This document shows, piece after piece, positions 7,643 to 16,238 of a stretch of 54,290 bases of DNA (position 1 is the stretch's first letter; each line of letters starts with the position of its first letter). The stretch is from the NCBI GenBank assembly GCA_022763185.1, contig JALEGL010000007.1:1-54290 (forward strand). The letters are read 5' to 3'. Position numbers and translations under genes: made by a program. Under the pieces are notes generated by a model. That model was not told the DNA's origin. It searched no databases and worked only from the letters and a program-made list of their open reading frames with translations. This stretch comes from a bacterium. Its GTDB lineage: Bacteria; Bdellovibrionota_G; JALEGL01.

Positions 7643-8458
7643 GTGAAAACAGTGAGTAAAAAAATAGAACATTTAGGGATAAAAACAGATTTGATGCTTA
7701 ATGCTTTTTCGGGTCTTGTTGAAGAAAAAGATAACTATACTGTAATAAAAACCATGAGTAACCCAGAGTCTTATTGGGGGAACTATCTGATTTTTAATCA
7801 AGCTCCTCAAAAAGGAGACTATCAGCGTTGGTGCACTATTTTTGATCAAGAATTTTTTTATTATTCTCAAAAACATCACTATGCGTTTACTTGGCTGGAT
7901 CAAAATATAATGAAGCCTAATACTGAAGAATTTGAGAGCCATGGTTTTAATTTAGAAACCAATCAAGTCATGCGTTTGGATCAGTTTAATCATGACACAA
8001 AATTCAATGATGTTATTGAGATAAAGTCATTAAAGTCTGACCAAGAATGGAACGATACCCTAGAGCTGCAAATTTTGTGTTCCGTTAGAGCGCATGCAAC
8101 GCAATCAGATAGAACATTTAAAACGGAACAGTTTAAGCAATACAGAACAATGTCTCAACAAAATAGGGGCCATTGGTACGGTGCCTATATTGGGAATAAG
8201 CTGATTGCAGATTTAGGGATATTTCACAATAACAAAATAGGACGTTATCAAGCTGTAGAAACGCATCCTGACTTTAGAAATCAAAATATATGTAAAGCAA
8301 TGATCAAAGCCTGCGGTGAAATGGCTATTGAAGAGCATAAGTTAAAGTCATTGATCATTGTTGCGGATGAACATGACTATGCTAAAAACATCTATACGTC
8401 TGTAGGCTTTAAGTGTGTGGAATACTATCAATCTTTAACATGGTGGCAAGGTAAGTAA
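7643..8458 (+). CDS. GNAT family N-acetyltransferase (two-domain)
   Basis: A 271-residue protein. The C-terminal half carries the acetyl-CoA-binding GNAT pattern: IADLGIFHNNKIGRYQAV as strands 4-5, then ETHPDFRNQNICKAMIKAC in the position of the R/Q-x-x-G/N-x-G/A loop, and NIYTSVGFKCVEYYQSL at the end. The N-terminal ~120 residues look like a degenerate first domain. Acceptor unknown. GTG start at 7643; no strong ribosome site. The MATE gene begins 7 bases after its stop, so the two are probably co-transcribed. The 227 bases upstream (7416-7642) show nothing recognisable. Confidence 0.75.
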   Translation: MKTVSKKIEHLGIKTDLMLNAFSGLVEEKDNYTVIKTMSNPESYWGNYLIFNQAPQKGDYQRWCTIFDQEFFYYSQKHHYAFTWLDQNIMKPNTEEFESHGFNLETNQVMRLDQFNHDTKFNDVIEIKSLKSDQEWNDTLELQILCSVRAHATQSDRTFKTEQFKQYRTMSQQNRGHWYGAYIGNKLIADLGIFHNNKIGRYQAVETHPDFRNQNICKAMIKACGEMAIEEHKLKSLIIVADEHDYAKNIYTSVGFKCVEYYQSLTWWQGK

Positions 8459-8465
8459 GTTTTTT

Positions 8466-9767
8466 ATGTGTTATTTAAAGAAAATTTTAAAAATATCTTT
8501 GCCCAATGTTATTGGCTTAGGCTCAAAGTTTGTCTGTGATTTGATCAATATTTTTTGGATGGCTCAGGTGAGTACGGAAGCTGTTGCTGGAGTTGTTACG
8601 GTGACCATGATTACTTGGATGGTGATTGTTTTTGATGACATGTTTAAAGCAGGAGCGGTATCGATTGTATCAAGAAATTACGGCGCTCAAAAATACTCTA
8701 AAGTAAAATCGTACATCTTTCATTTACTGGTATGGAAGACACTGTTTATTGTTTTATTTGTAGGATTTGTCTTAATTTTATTAGGGCCCATTTTGGATTT
8801 ATTTGTCATCAGCGATGTGAAAGCGGCAGCTTACAACTATGGTTTGATTCGTATTGCTACATTGCCGCTTCAGTTTTTGCTATTTTCAACAGTGTCATGT
8901 CTAAACTGTTTAGGAAAAGGAAGTTTGGCTATGTATCCTCCCCTTATTGCTAATATCATTAACTTGCTGTTGGACCCTATTTTTATATTCAAGAAATCTT
9001 ATGGTCTTAATATAGGCCTGGGCTTGAATGAAAGTGGTGCTGCCTTAGCAACAGCAGTATCTTTCTTAATATCATCTGTGATTGGATGGGTTATTTTAGC
9101 CAGACATTCACGCAGTATAGGAGCAGAGGACTATGATAAAAGTTTCAGTACTCAAAAAATGCTCAACATGCTTAAAATTGGTTATCCTGTTGGGATAAGA
9201 AACTTTATACGTCACGGAACCAACTTGTTTCTTCTTAAAATAGTGGCCTTGTACGGAACCGTTCATATTGCTGCATATGGGACCGTAGGCAGAATGATGG
9301 GTGTGTATTATGTGCCTATTTTGGCATTTATAATGGGGGGTACGGCATTGATTGGCCATGAAATAGGAAGAAAAAGTCAAGACGGTATACAGCACATATC
9401 TAAAACTATTTTTTGGTGCATGTGTTTGATTATGGGAGCCTTACTGTTGTTTAACATTGTCTATGGCATTGAACTGATTCAGTTTTTTAGTCAAAGTGCT
9501 TTGGGTGTAGAGTCATCTTATAAATTACTGGTTTTTGGTATGCTGGGATTTTTATTTATCGCCTTGAGTGCACACAAGTTGGCTCAAATAGCAGCCAGTA
9601 AAAACCTCAATAAACTGTTTCATGCTGTGGCACTGTCTAGGCTGGGAGTGCAAGTGCCCTTGGTCATTATGTTTGCATTTGTTTTGGAGTTACCCATAGG
9701 ATATATTTGGCTTAGTTTCCCCATAGCTGACTTTGCTGAGATGGGATATTTGAATTTCTTTAAGTGA
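8466..9767 (+). CDS. MATE family efflux transporter
   Basis: A 433-residue integral membrane protein with about 12 helices. The N-terminal region (LKISLPNVIGLGSKFVCDL ... VTVTMITWMV) and the segment FKAGAVSIVSRNYGAQKYSK match the multidrug and toxic compound extrusion family, where the G-A-Q/G motif follows helix 2. It likely exports a cation or small metabolite in exchange for Na+ or H+. Substrate not evident. It sits between a GNAT gene (7 bases) and the nuclease gene (10 bases), all on the same strand. Confidence 0.85.
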   Translation: MCYLKKILKISLPNVIGLGSKFVCDLINIFWMAQVSTEAVAGVVTVTMITWMVIVFDDMFKAGAVSIVSRNYGAQKYSKVKSYIFHLLVWKTLFIVLFVGFVLILLGPILDLFVISDVKAAAYNYGLIRIATLPLQFLLFSTVSCLNCLGKGSLAMYPPLIANIINLLLDPIFIFKKSYGLNIGLGLNESGAALATAVSFLISSVIGWVILARHSRSIGAEDYDKSFSTQKMLNMLKIGYPVGIRNFIRHGTNLFLLKIVALYGTVHIAAYGTVGRMMGVYYVPILAFIMGGTALIGHEIGRKSQDGIQHISKTIFWCMCLIMGALLLFNIVYGIELIQFFSQSALGVESSYKLLVFGMLGFLFIALSAHKLAQIAASKNLNKLFHAVALSRLGVQVPLVIMFAFVLELPIGYIWLSFPIADFAEMGYLNFFK

Positions 9768-9777
9768 AGGTTGTGCA

Positions 9778-10743
9778 GTGAGTAGCTTAATTTTTTTCAT
9801 TATTGCTTCGTTTATCGGCTTTAAGCTGCTTTTATATTGCTTCCGGCCAAAAGCCACACAAGAACAAATCAATCAATTGCAAGACCTTGTAGATAAAAAT
9901 AATAATTATTGGTCTTCGCCACGCTCAGTAGAGTTTTGGTGCAATGTGTTTGAATATTCTTTTGAAAGACTTACTCAATGGCAAGCTACAAATTTACTTG
10001 TGCATTTAAAAGAAGAAAATAATTGGGCGAAGATTAAAGTGGAAGAGCAGAAAAAAAAACCGGAAGAAGGAGATTATATTTCAGCCAGTGATTTTCAATC
10101 GTATCATTTTTGTAATTTTGCTCTTTACCTGAAATATCAAGGTAAAGCGTCACAAAATGTTTATGATTTGTATAGAGGAAATAGAGCTCAGGATACAAAC
10201 TATGCAAGAAGTAAAAACTACCGCAGCCGTCAAACACCTTACATGTTAAGAAAATTAAGAGAACTAGATCCCTCAATTGATTACATTGAATGGTTAGATC
10301 AAGATAAGAGTGACTTTATACAAATAAACGGTAAGTATAAACTTTATGGTAAAGCCGACGCATTGGTTTATCACGATAATGGAGACGTTTCTGTTTTAGA
10401 GTACAAATCAAAGGAAGGTTCTTTTAGAGACAAAGCCTATAAAAGTTCTATTATGCAAGTTTCTGCGTATTATAACATATATCAAAATGCCCATAATTTA
10501 TCCGATAAATTATTCATTATATATCAACGGCCCAACAACTATATCAAAGCTTATCAATATAGCTATGCATCTGTAAGCAAAGCATTTGAATGGAATGCTA
10601 AGAGAATTTTTTCTATAAAAAACAAAAGCTACAAAGTCTATGCAAAATATAAAGATAATAAATGTCCCAGCTGTGGGTATAGAAATTATTGTAATTCAAT
10701 TTTTAAAGAGGAAAATAAAGGAAATAAAAATTTTGTTCAGTGA
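9778..10743 (+). CDS. Membrane-anchored Cas4-like PD-(D/E)XK nuclease with Fe-S cysteines
   Basis: A 321-residue protein. Residues 3-22 form a hydrophobic helix, then a linker, then a nuclease domain: Cys112 (HFCNFALYL), the core GKADALVY (Asp194), VLEYKSKE (Glu208, Lys210), the RecB motif MQVSAYY (Gln227-Tyr231) and a C-terminal C-x2-C-x5-C (296, 299, 305). One early cysteine plus three late ones is the [4Fe-4S] arrangement of Cas4/AddB-type nucleases. GTG start with GAAGG 7 bases upstream. No cas1, cas2 or CRISPR array is present here. The downstream phosphatase gene overlaps its end. Function outside CRISPR is unknown; the predicted membrane anchor is unusual for this family. Confidence 0.75.
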   Translation: MSSLIFFIIASFIGFKLLLYCFRPKATQEQINQLQDLVDKNNNYWSSPRSVEFWCNVFEYSFERLTQWQATNLLVHLKEENNWAKIKVEEQKKKPEEGDYISASDFQSYHFCNFALYLKYQGKASQNVYDLYRGNRAQDTNYARSKNYRSRQTPYMLRKLRELDPSIDYIEWLDQDKSDFIQINGKYKLYGKADALVYHDNGDVSVLEYKSKEGSFRDKAYKSSIMQVSAYYNIYQNAHNLSDKLFIIYQRPNNYIKAYQYSYASVSKAFEWNAKRIFSIKNKSYKVYAKYKDNKCPSCGYRNYCNSIFKEENKGNKNFVQ

Positions 10744-11518
10744 AAGTAAATTAGATAGTCGTATAAAATTTGCATTAAGTTGGCTTGGGACAATTAAACA
10801 GTCTATTTTGGATGTTTATTATTCTCTTGAAGAATTCGACTTAAAGTCGAATTTATCTGAAGTGACAGAAGCAGATAGAAATACTGAAAAACTATTTAGA
10901 CAAACGATAAGGGACCTTTTTCCTATGGATGGAATCATTGGTGAAGAGTATCCAGAACATAATTTTGAGGGAGAGGGTTACACTTGGACAATTGATCCCA
11001 TAGACGGAACGAGAGCTTTTGTTCATGGAGTACCATTTTTTGGGACCCTGATTGGACTTTATAAAAATGGAGAGTCAATTTTTGGAGTTAGCGCATATCA
11101 TGCCTTAAATGAAGTGATTTATGGGGTGAAAGATGAAGGAACGTTCTGGAAACATGATTCAATGCCAGATTTTCAAAGAGTCAAAGCTTCAAACATGAAA
11201 CATTTAGAAGATGCAGTACTTTTGATCTCTGGAGAAGAGTATTTTAAAACTTATGGTCATAAAAAATTATTAAATTCTTTAAAAAATAAAGTGAAACTAA
11301 CAAGAACGTGGGGTGATTGTTATGGTTATTGTTTATTGGCCAGAGGAAAGGTTGATATTATGATTGACCCTGTTTTACAGCAATGGGATGTGGTGCCGCT
11401 TAAAATAATAGTTGAAGAAGCAGGTGGGATTTTTAAAAGTGTAGAGAAGGGAAAATCTAGTATTAATACCAAAAGTGCTTTTTGTTTTTCTAATAGCCTA
11501 CAAGAACTTATTATTTGA
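10733..11518 (+). CDS. Inositol monophosphatase-family phosphatase (possible histidinol-phosphatase)
   Basis: About 261 residues from TTG 10733, chosen because AAAGGAA lies 9 bases upstream and the family N-terminus follows; an ATG at 10640 in the same frame would add an unconserved tail. Motifs: VTEADRNTE, GEEYPE, the metal-binding WTIDPIDGTRAFVHGVP, and WGDCYGYCLLARG then QWDVVPLKIIVEEAGG. These are the Mg2+-dependent, Li+-sensitive phosphatase signatures shared by inositol monophosphatase, HisN-type histidinol-phosphatase and CysQ. The TRAFVHGVP loop is closest to HisN-like members, in my reading. Overlaps the nuclease gene by 11 bases. Confidence 0.8.
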   Translation: MFSESKLDSRIKFALSWLGTIKQSILDVYYSLEEFDLKSNLSEVTEADRNTEKLFRQTIRDLFPMDGIIGEEYPEHNFEGEGYTWTIDPIDGTRAFVHGVPFFGTLIGLYKNGESIFGVSAYHALNEVIYGVKDEGTFWKHDSMPDFQRVKASNMKHLEDAVLLISGEEYFKTYGHKKLLNSLKNKVKLTRTWGDCYGYCLLARGKVDIMIDPVLQQWDVVPLKIIVEEAGGIFKSVEKGKSSINTKSAFCFSNSLQELII

Positions 11519-11538
11519 AGAGAGATTCAAGGTGAAGC

Positions 11539-12063
11539 ATGAAAAATAAAAGACTTAATTTAGATGAATACTCACTAAGGAATATCAAAAAAGAGGATGT
11601 TGACGCTTATTTGAACTATTTTTATAGTTCACCCAAGGGTTACATTGAAAGCTTAGGTGTAGATCCAGATAAACGACTACCTGAAGAAACAATGAAGGCT
11701 AATTTCCTTGAACGTTGTAAAGATGCGCAAAAGGATCAAAGCACTTGCCCAGTACTAGCTATTGTAAAAGATGATCAAGCAGAGGGTATCCTTTTACTCA
11801 ATTGTTTAAATGAAAAAGATGCACATTTTCATGCGCATATTTTTGATCCAGACTTACGTAGAAAAGGCATTGTGACCAAACTAGGGCCAGAAGCATGTAC
11901 ATTATTTTTTGAACGTTTTAAGCTGGAGAAAATAATTTTTAGATTTCCTGCTAAGCATACGGGTAATATAACGATTTTAGAAAAAATGGGCTTAAAACTT
12001 ATCAGGGAAGAAAGCTCTAAAGATTACAATAGTGAAAGATGGCATTGTTCTGAAAGTATATGA
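11539..12063 (+). CDS. GNAT family N-acetyltransferase
   Basis: A 174-residue single-domain acetyltransferase. It begins with the usual strand 1 (YSLRNIKKEDVDAYLNYF), has the acetyl-CoA loop in FDPDLRRKGIVTKLGPEAC (R-R-K-G-I) and ends with NITILEKMGLKLIREES, the standard N-x-x-x-x-x-x-x-G-F/L-K motif. Similar in build to RimJ/RimL-type enzymes but the acceptor is unknown. It follows the phosphatase gene by 20 bases and is the last clear gene of the AT-rich left block. Confidence 0.75.
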   Translation: MKNKRLNLDEYSLRNIKKEDVDAYLNYFYSSPKGYIESLGVDPDKRLPEETMKANFLERCKDAQKDQSTCPVLAIVKDDQAEGILLLNCLNEKDAHFHAHIFDPDLRRKGIVTKLGPEACTLFFERFKLEKIIFRFPAKHTGNITILEKMGLKLIREESSKDYNSERWHCSESI

Positions 12064-12169
12064 ATTAGCCAAAAGTAATATAAGAGAATTTATATGAACA
12101 AAAAAATTAATGGCACAAAAGTACTTTTTAAAAAATATATTTGAAAATAGGGCATTAAAAAAATGAAAA

Positions 12170-12280
12170 GTGTCTGGTGTTTCTCTTAGGCTCAGTACAT
12201 TAAATCATTGTATTTATCTGAATAACCCGATTGGTGCCTTAAATGAGTTACTTAATCATAATGAAGGTTATTTAGCTTGA
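12170..12280 (+). pseudogene. Possible gene remnant, 36-codon frame
   Basis: A short open frame from GTG 12170 reads VSGVSLRLSTLNHCIYLNN then PIGALNELLNHNEGYLA and stops at 12278-12280. Its composition looks protein-like rather than random, and it ends within the convergent glyoxalase-fold gene. No homology is recognised and there is no clear ribosome site. It may be the tail of a decayed gene; the rest of 12064-12271 shows nothing else. Confidence 0.2.
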
Positions 12281-12679
12281 TAGACTGTCTAAAAACTCTT
12301 TGCTGGGTTCGCATTCAGTTGAAATATCCACAAGAACTTGGCTAAATTCTTCTTGAAGTAAAAGCCTTCTTTGACCATAAAACATATGTGTAGGCTCTTC
12401 AACAACATTATAGCCTAACTCTTGGGCTTTTTTAAAAACAGAATCAACATCAGCCACGGTAAAGGTCAGCATTGTTCCAGAGCATTGGCTATGCAGCTGT
12501 TGAGGTATTATTTTTGAATCTTTGGTTAAAATGCCTAATTCAAAACCATTGGCGCTTTTTAAGTGAATAAACCAATCACTGTTAAACTCAACATTAAACT
12601 CCAGGAGTTCACAAAAAAACTGTTGAGATTGAATGATATCTGTGGATAGTAGATTTGGAAAAAATCTGTCAAAGGTCAT
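12272..12679 (-). CDS. VOC (glyoxalase/bleomycin resistance fold) family protein
   Basis: A 135-residue protein with the two beta-alpha-beta-beta-beta modules of the vicinal oxygen chelate fold: FFPNLLSTDIIQSQQFFCELL and the second module TFTVADVDSVFKKAQELGYNVVEEP followed by GQRRLLLQ. Residues that would chelate metal are not all evident, so it could be an enzyme, or a binding protein of the bleomycin-resistance type. It lies alone between the left block and a bidirectional-looking terminator. Confidence 0.75.
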   Translation of the reverse strand: MTFDRFFPNLLSTDIIQSQQFFCELLEFNVEFNSDWFIHLKSANGFELGILTKDSKIIPQQLHSQCSGTMLTFTVADVDSVFKKAQELGYNVVEEPTHMFYGQRRLLLQEEFSQVLVDISTECEPSKEFLDSLSS

Positions 12680-12804
12680 GTTGGCTCCTTGATTGTGTGC
12701 AATTATTAAGACCGGCTAGATTTATGGGTGTTGTTTATGTTTTTGGTTTAGAAAACGTGGTGTATCTCTACTTTTTTTTAACAATCAACTGTGCTTTTTA
12801 AGTA

Positions 12805-12834
12805 TAAAAAAACCCGCATGAAGCGGGTTTTTTT
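12805..12834 (-). terminator. Rho-independent terminator after phaR
   Basis: AAAAACCCGC, a 5-base loop ATGAA, then GCGGGTTTTT form a 10-bp inverted repeat flanked by A and T runs. It sits 25 bases downstream of the phaR stop on the minus strand. The A/T symmetry would allow it to act on both strands. Confidence 0.85.
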
Positions 12835-12859
12835 GTGGGTTGAATTATTAGATTAAACC

Positions 12860-13438
12860 TTAAGCATTTTCGTACTTGGATAACCTTGATTCTAATTCTT
12901 TGATTTTGTCATTGAGTGTACTGATATGGCCTTCAATTTGATTGATGTGGGTCAGCTCTTTTACGGATTTTGAAACATGCTGGCTCAGATGCTCATTGAA
13001 CTCGTCTTCAATGCTGTTATGATTGGTTACATTTTTCAGTAAAGACTTGCCTTCTGTTTTGCTGAGTTCACCATTATTGACCAATTGATCAATGTATTTT
13101 TGGGCTTCTAATTTTTGTTCTTCTTCTGAATTGGTGCCTAAAACAACATAACGGTGCATAAAATCTGCAATTGAGCCTTTGCCCTTGCGGATAAGGTCTC
13201 TTAAAAGGCTTTTAGGTAGGTTGGATTGAGTATTTTTTTCTTGTTCCACCAAAATCTGGGTAAAAATAACCGAGGTGACATCATTTTTAGTTTTATTATC
13301 AATAACTTTAACGTCTTCATCTCTTTTGACCATGCTGGCAATATCATCCAAAGTGATATAGCAGCTCTCAGTTGTGTCATAGAGCTTGCGATTTTGGTAC
13401 TTTTTTATGATGCGTTGTTCTGTGTTTTCGTTTTTCAT
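12860..13438 (-). CDS. phaR: Polyhydroxyalkanoate synthesis regulator PhaR-like DNA-binding protein
   Basis: A 192-residue protein. Residues about 9-70 match the PHB/PHA accumulation regulator DNA-binding domain: KKYQNRKLYDTTESCYITL then DDIASMVKRDEDVKVIDNK. The C-terminal third is a predicted coiled coil (HINQIEGHISTLNDKIKEL ...). In PHA producers PhaR represses phasin genes and senses polymer; related proteins occur in bacteria of the Bdellovibrio type without an obvious PHA operon. No pha genes are in this window. It is a single-gene unit with a strong terminator behind it. Confidence 0.85.
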   Translation of the reverse strand: MKNENTEQRIIKKYQNRKLYDTTESCYITLDDIASMVKRDEDVKVIDNKTKNDVTSVIFTQILVEQEKNTQSNLPKSLLRDLIRKGKGSIADFMHRYVVLGTNSEEEQKLEAQKYIDQLVNNGELSKTEGKSLLKNVTNHNSIEDEFNEHLSQHVSKSVKELTHINQIEGHISTLNDKIKELESRLSKYENA

Positions 13439-13564
13439 AACTTCCTCAGTTTTTGTATTAGGGCTTATATTTCAATAACTTACTTTGCGTTTCTAACATT
13501 TTGCGTCAGTAATTGCAAGTTTTTTTTCTGTTTGAGTCATTATAGGACGGATTTTTTGAAAAGC

Positions 13565-13600
13565 AAAAAAAAGGCCTAAATTATTATTAAAATTTAAGCC
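13565..13600 (-). terminator. Terminator of the deoC-punA-hpt-ridA operon
   Basis: On the minus strand GGCTTAAATT, an A/T loop and AATTTAGGCC (one mismatch) form a stem, followed directly by a run of eight T. It lies about 20 bases past the ridA stop. Confidence 0.75.
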
Positions 13601-13620
13601 CTTATAACTAACAATTATAA

Positions 13621-14007
13621 TTAAGCTTGCTTATGAGCAATGGCTTCAATTTCTACCAAAACATTTTTGGGTAAGGTTTTAACCGCTACTGTAGAGCGGG
13701 CAGGTTTGGCTTGGCCTAAGTACTCTTCATAAACGCCATTGAGTTTTGGAAACTCAGCCATATCAGTAATGAATACAGTGGCTTTAACAATATGATCAAA
13801 CGTGCAGCCAGATTGTTCAAGCACAGCTTTGAGGTTCTTAAACACTTGATGCGCTTGTTCTTCAATGGTTTCACCCACGATTTCACCGGTTTCTGGATGA
13901 AGAGGGATTTGTCCTGAGCTAAACACCCAATCCCCCAAAGCAATGGCTTGAGAGTACGGGCCAATGGCGGCTGGGGCTTTTTCTGTGAAGATAACTTGTT
14001 TTGACAT
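13621..14007 (-). CDS. ridA: RidA family reactive intermediate/imine deaminase
   Basis: A 128-residue protein with the full YjgF/YER057c/UK114 signature: APAAIGPYSQAIALGDWVF, SGQIPLHPETGEIV, the substrate arginine region PARSTVAVKTLP and the final VEIEAIA. RidA hydrolyses reactive enamines/imines (2-aminoacrylate) made by PLP enzymes, as a homotrimer in the cytosol. Last gene of the nucleoside salvage operon, 34 bases after hpt. An internal frame at 13716-13964 is a shadow. Confidence 0.93.
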   Translation of the reverse strand: MSKQVIFTEKAPAAIGPYSQAIALGDWVFSSGQIPLHPETGEIVGETIEEQAHQVFKNLKAVLEQSGCTFDHIVKATVFITDMAEFPKLNGVYEEYLGQAKPARSTVAVKTLPKNVLVEIEAIAHKQA

Positions 14008-14041
14008 CTGTAATGTTCTCCTTTTTTAATGTAGTTTTAAG

Positions 14042-14572
14042 TTAAGTGTTAAGCTTGCCAATAAACGGCAAGTTTCTGTATTGTTCAGCAGCATCAAGGC
14101 CATAACCAACAACAAAATGGTCATCAATGGTAAAGCCTAGATAGTCAATGGTCACGTCTTTTTTTCTCCGGCTGGGTTTAGATAATAGGCTGCAAATCTT
14201 TAGGGATGCGGGATTTCTTAAACGCAGGGCATCCAATAAAGCGCTTAAGGTATTGCCGGTATCAACAATATCCTCAACAATCAAAACATGTTTGTTTCTG
14301 ATATCAAAAGACAGGTCTTGAATGATCTGTACCACCCCGGAAGACTCTAAATCATTGCCGTAGGAAGAAATGCGCATAAAATCAACCCGGATATCATCAT
14401 CAATGGCACGAATAAGATCTGAAAAAAATAAGATAGAACCTTTTAAGATACAGACGCAGAGTAACTCCTGGCCAGCATAATCCTGGGCAATTTTCTGACC
14501 CAAGTCTTTAACTTTGTCATGAATATCTGCTTGGGTGATGTAGGGCTCTACTTTGGAAAAAAATGATGTCAT
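14042..14572 (-). CDS. hpt: Hypoxanthine phosphoribosyltransferase
   Basis: A 176-residue type I phosphoribosyltransferase. The PRPP-binding loop VLIVEDIVDTGNTLSAL and the earlier CVCILKGSILFFSDLIR region are those of Hpt/HprT enzymes, which convert hypoxanthine or guanine plus PRPP to IMP/GMP. The C-terminal FVVGYGLDAAEQYRNLPF is also typical. It overlaps the punA stop by 4 bases (ATGA), so the base released by the phosphorylase is reused by the next enzyme in the operon. Confidence 0.93.
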   Translation of the reverse strand: MTSFFSKVEPYITQADIHDKVKDLGQKIAQDYAGQELLCVCILKGSILFFSDLIRAIDDDIRVDFMRISSYGNDLESSGVVQIIQDLSFDIRNKHVLIVEDIVDTGNTLSALLDALRLRNPASLKICSLLSKPSRRKKDVTIDYLGFTIDDHFVVGYGLDAAEQYRNLPFIGKLNT

Positions 14573-15402
14573 AAAGATCTCTCCTCTATCATGTTAATCA
14601 GCATTTTGGCCAACTTTGGTCCAGCATCTTGGGCTAAATCAAGCACATGCTCATGATCAATAAGGTCATTCTTTATGCCTGCACCATAGTTGGTAATCAT
14701 GGAAACACCAAAAACTTCAATGCCCATGTGTCTGGCCGCAATCACCTCACTGACGGTGGACATACCCACAGCATCTCCGCCCCATTGATGAAACATTTTG
14801 ATTTCAGCGGCGGTTTCAAAATTGGGGCCTAAAACGCCAACATACACGCCTTGATGCAAGGTTAAACCAAGTTTTTTGGCTTGTGTCAGCGCAATCTCTC
14901 CCCAAGATGAACTGTATGGGCAGGTCATATCAAAAAACCTTGGGCCTAAACTGGCTTCATTTTTACCCATGGCCGGGCTGATGCCTTGAAAGTTGATGTG
15001 ATTGTTGATCAGCATAAAATCCCCAGGTTTGTAGCTTGGGTTGAGTGAGCCGGCGGCATTGGTGACAAAAACGTGCTTAACGCCAAGACTGCCTAAAGTT
15101 CTTATGGGGAGCACCACTTCTTGGGCAGAACAGCCTTCGTACAAATGCTTTCTACCTCTTAAAAAGGCCACTTTTTTTTGACCAACTTGGCAAAAAGCAA
15201 TGATGCCTTTATGGCCTTCCACCTTGGGAGGGGTGAAGCCTGGAATTTGATCAAAGCGAATTTCTTTTTTTATTTCTAAGTCGTTTAAGGCTTCGCTCAT
15301 GCCAGAGCCTAAAATAACAGCAATGTCAGGGGTAAAGTTACCGCACAGATCTTTTAAGCTTTGCGCGGCTTGTTGAATTTGATGGCTGTCAGCATTCATC
15401 AT
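14569..15402 (-). CDS. punA: Purine-nucleoside phosphorylase (trimeric type)
   Basis: A 277-residue member of the PNP/MTAP family: VILGSGMSEAL, the phosphate-binding GRKHLYEG, VTNAAGSLNPSYKPGDFML and the purine-site segment VYVGVLGPNFETAAEI followed by MSTVSEVIAARHMG. Splits inosine, guanosine and deoxy forms with phosphate into base and (deoxy)ribose-1-phosphate. Flanked by deoC (4-base overlap) and hpt (4-base overlap), which handle the deoxyribose and base products. Confidence 0.93.
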   Translation of the reverse strand: MMNADSHQIQQAAQSLKDLCGNFTPDIAVILGSGMSEALNDLEIKKEIRFDQIPGFTPPKVEGHKGIIAFCQVGQKKVAFLRGRKHLYEGCSAQEVVLPIRTLGSLGVKHVFVTNAAGSLNPSYKPGDFMLINNHINFQGISPAMGKNEASLGPRFFDMTCPYSSSWGEIALTQAKKLGLTLHQGVYVGVLGPNFETAAEIKMFHQWGGDAVGMSTVSEVIAARHMGIEVFGVSMITNYGAGIKNDLIDHEHVLDLAQDAGPKLAKMLINMIEERSL

Positions 15403-16238
15403 GATGGTGTATTTTCCTTTTCTTGTAACTCCGTTATAAGTTTATCTGCTTTACTGGTGCCTAGACGACTTGCGCCTGCTGCAATCAATTGTTTAGCAAA
15501 GCTAAGTTTGCCAATACCACCACTGGCTTTAAGTTTTAAGTTTTTACTTGAGGATGCATACATTAAGGCAATGTTCTCGACGCTGGCGCCAGCTTGTGAG
15601 AATCCGGTAGAAGTTTTGGCGTAATCAATCTGGGCAGCATCTAAAAGTGAGCACAAGCTGATGATATGTTCAGGTTGAAGGTAGCTGGTTTCAATAATGG
15701 CTTTTAAGCATATTTCTGGTGCTGCAGCTCTGATCATGCACAACTGTTCAAAGGTGCTTTGAATATCTTGTGTTTCAATGAATTGAGAATAGTTGATGAC
15801 AAAATCAACTTCATCACAGCCTTCAGAAACCAAAGCTTGGATGCTTTGTGTTTTTAAAACTAATGAACCACTGCCAAAAGGAAAGTCAGCAACGGAACAT
15901 ACTTTGACCGAGCTGTTTTCTAGATGTTTTTTAATTTGTGGGACAAAGTAGGGAGGAATACACACACTGGCACAGCCATGCTCCAAGGCAAAGTTGCATA
16001 AGTTTTCAACTGTTTGGCTGGAAAAGGGCGGAGACAAATAAGTTGCATCAATATACGATGCTAAGCTTGGGGGGGTTAAGTCATCAAGCTTAATGGCTGT
16101 GTTGTTTCTCAAATCCGGAAGATCTATGCCTGCATGTTTAATTATATCTCTTTGTTCAGAAATAAGTTGAGAAGAAAATTTTGCAGCACTGTTTTGCATA
16201 ACTTGGTAGAATAAAGCATGTCTCATTTTCGACTGCAA
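15399..16238 (-). CDS. deoC: Deoxyribose-phosphate aldolase
   Basis: A class I aldolase cleaving 2-deoxyribose-5-phosphate to glyceraldehyde-3-phosphate and acetaldehyde. From the longest start (279 aa): YIDATYLSP at about 62-70 (family D-x-T-x-L), VINYS around 147-151, Lys179 in LKAIIET, the Schiff-base Lys208 in YAKTSTGF, and LKASGGIG. The extra ~50 N-terminal residues match the longer DeoC type. The start is uncertain: 16238, 16226 (MRHALF) or 16199; the longest overlaps the divergent FG-GAP gene, and none has a good ribosome site. First gene of the salvage operon. Confidence 0.9.
   Translation of the reverse strand: MQSKMRHALFYQVMQNSAAKFSSQLISEQRDIIKHAGIDLPDLRNNTAIKLDDLTPPSLASYIDATYLSPPFSSQTVENLCNFALEHGCASVCIPPYFVPQIKKHLENSSVKVCSVADFPFGSGSLVLKTQSIQALVSEGCDEVDFVINYSQFIETQDIQSTFEQLCMIRAAAPEICLKAIIETSYLQPEHIISLCSLLDAAQIDYAKTSTGFSQAGASVENIALMYASSSKNLKLKASGGIGKLSFAKQLIAAGASRLGTSKADKLITELQEKENTPS

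Noticed and set aside
9778-10743. CRISPR-Cas locus suggested by the Cas4-like nuclease
   Set aside because: No repeat array, cas1, cas2 or effector gene is seen in the surrounding 10 kb; the nuclease is treated as a stand-alone protein.
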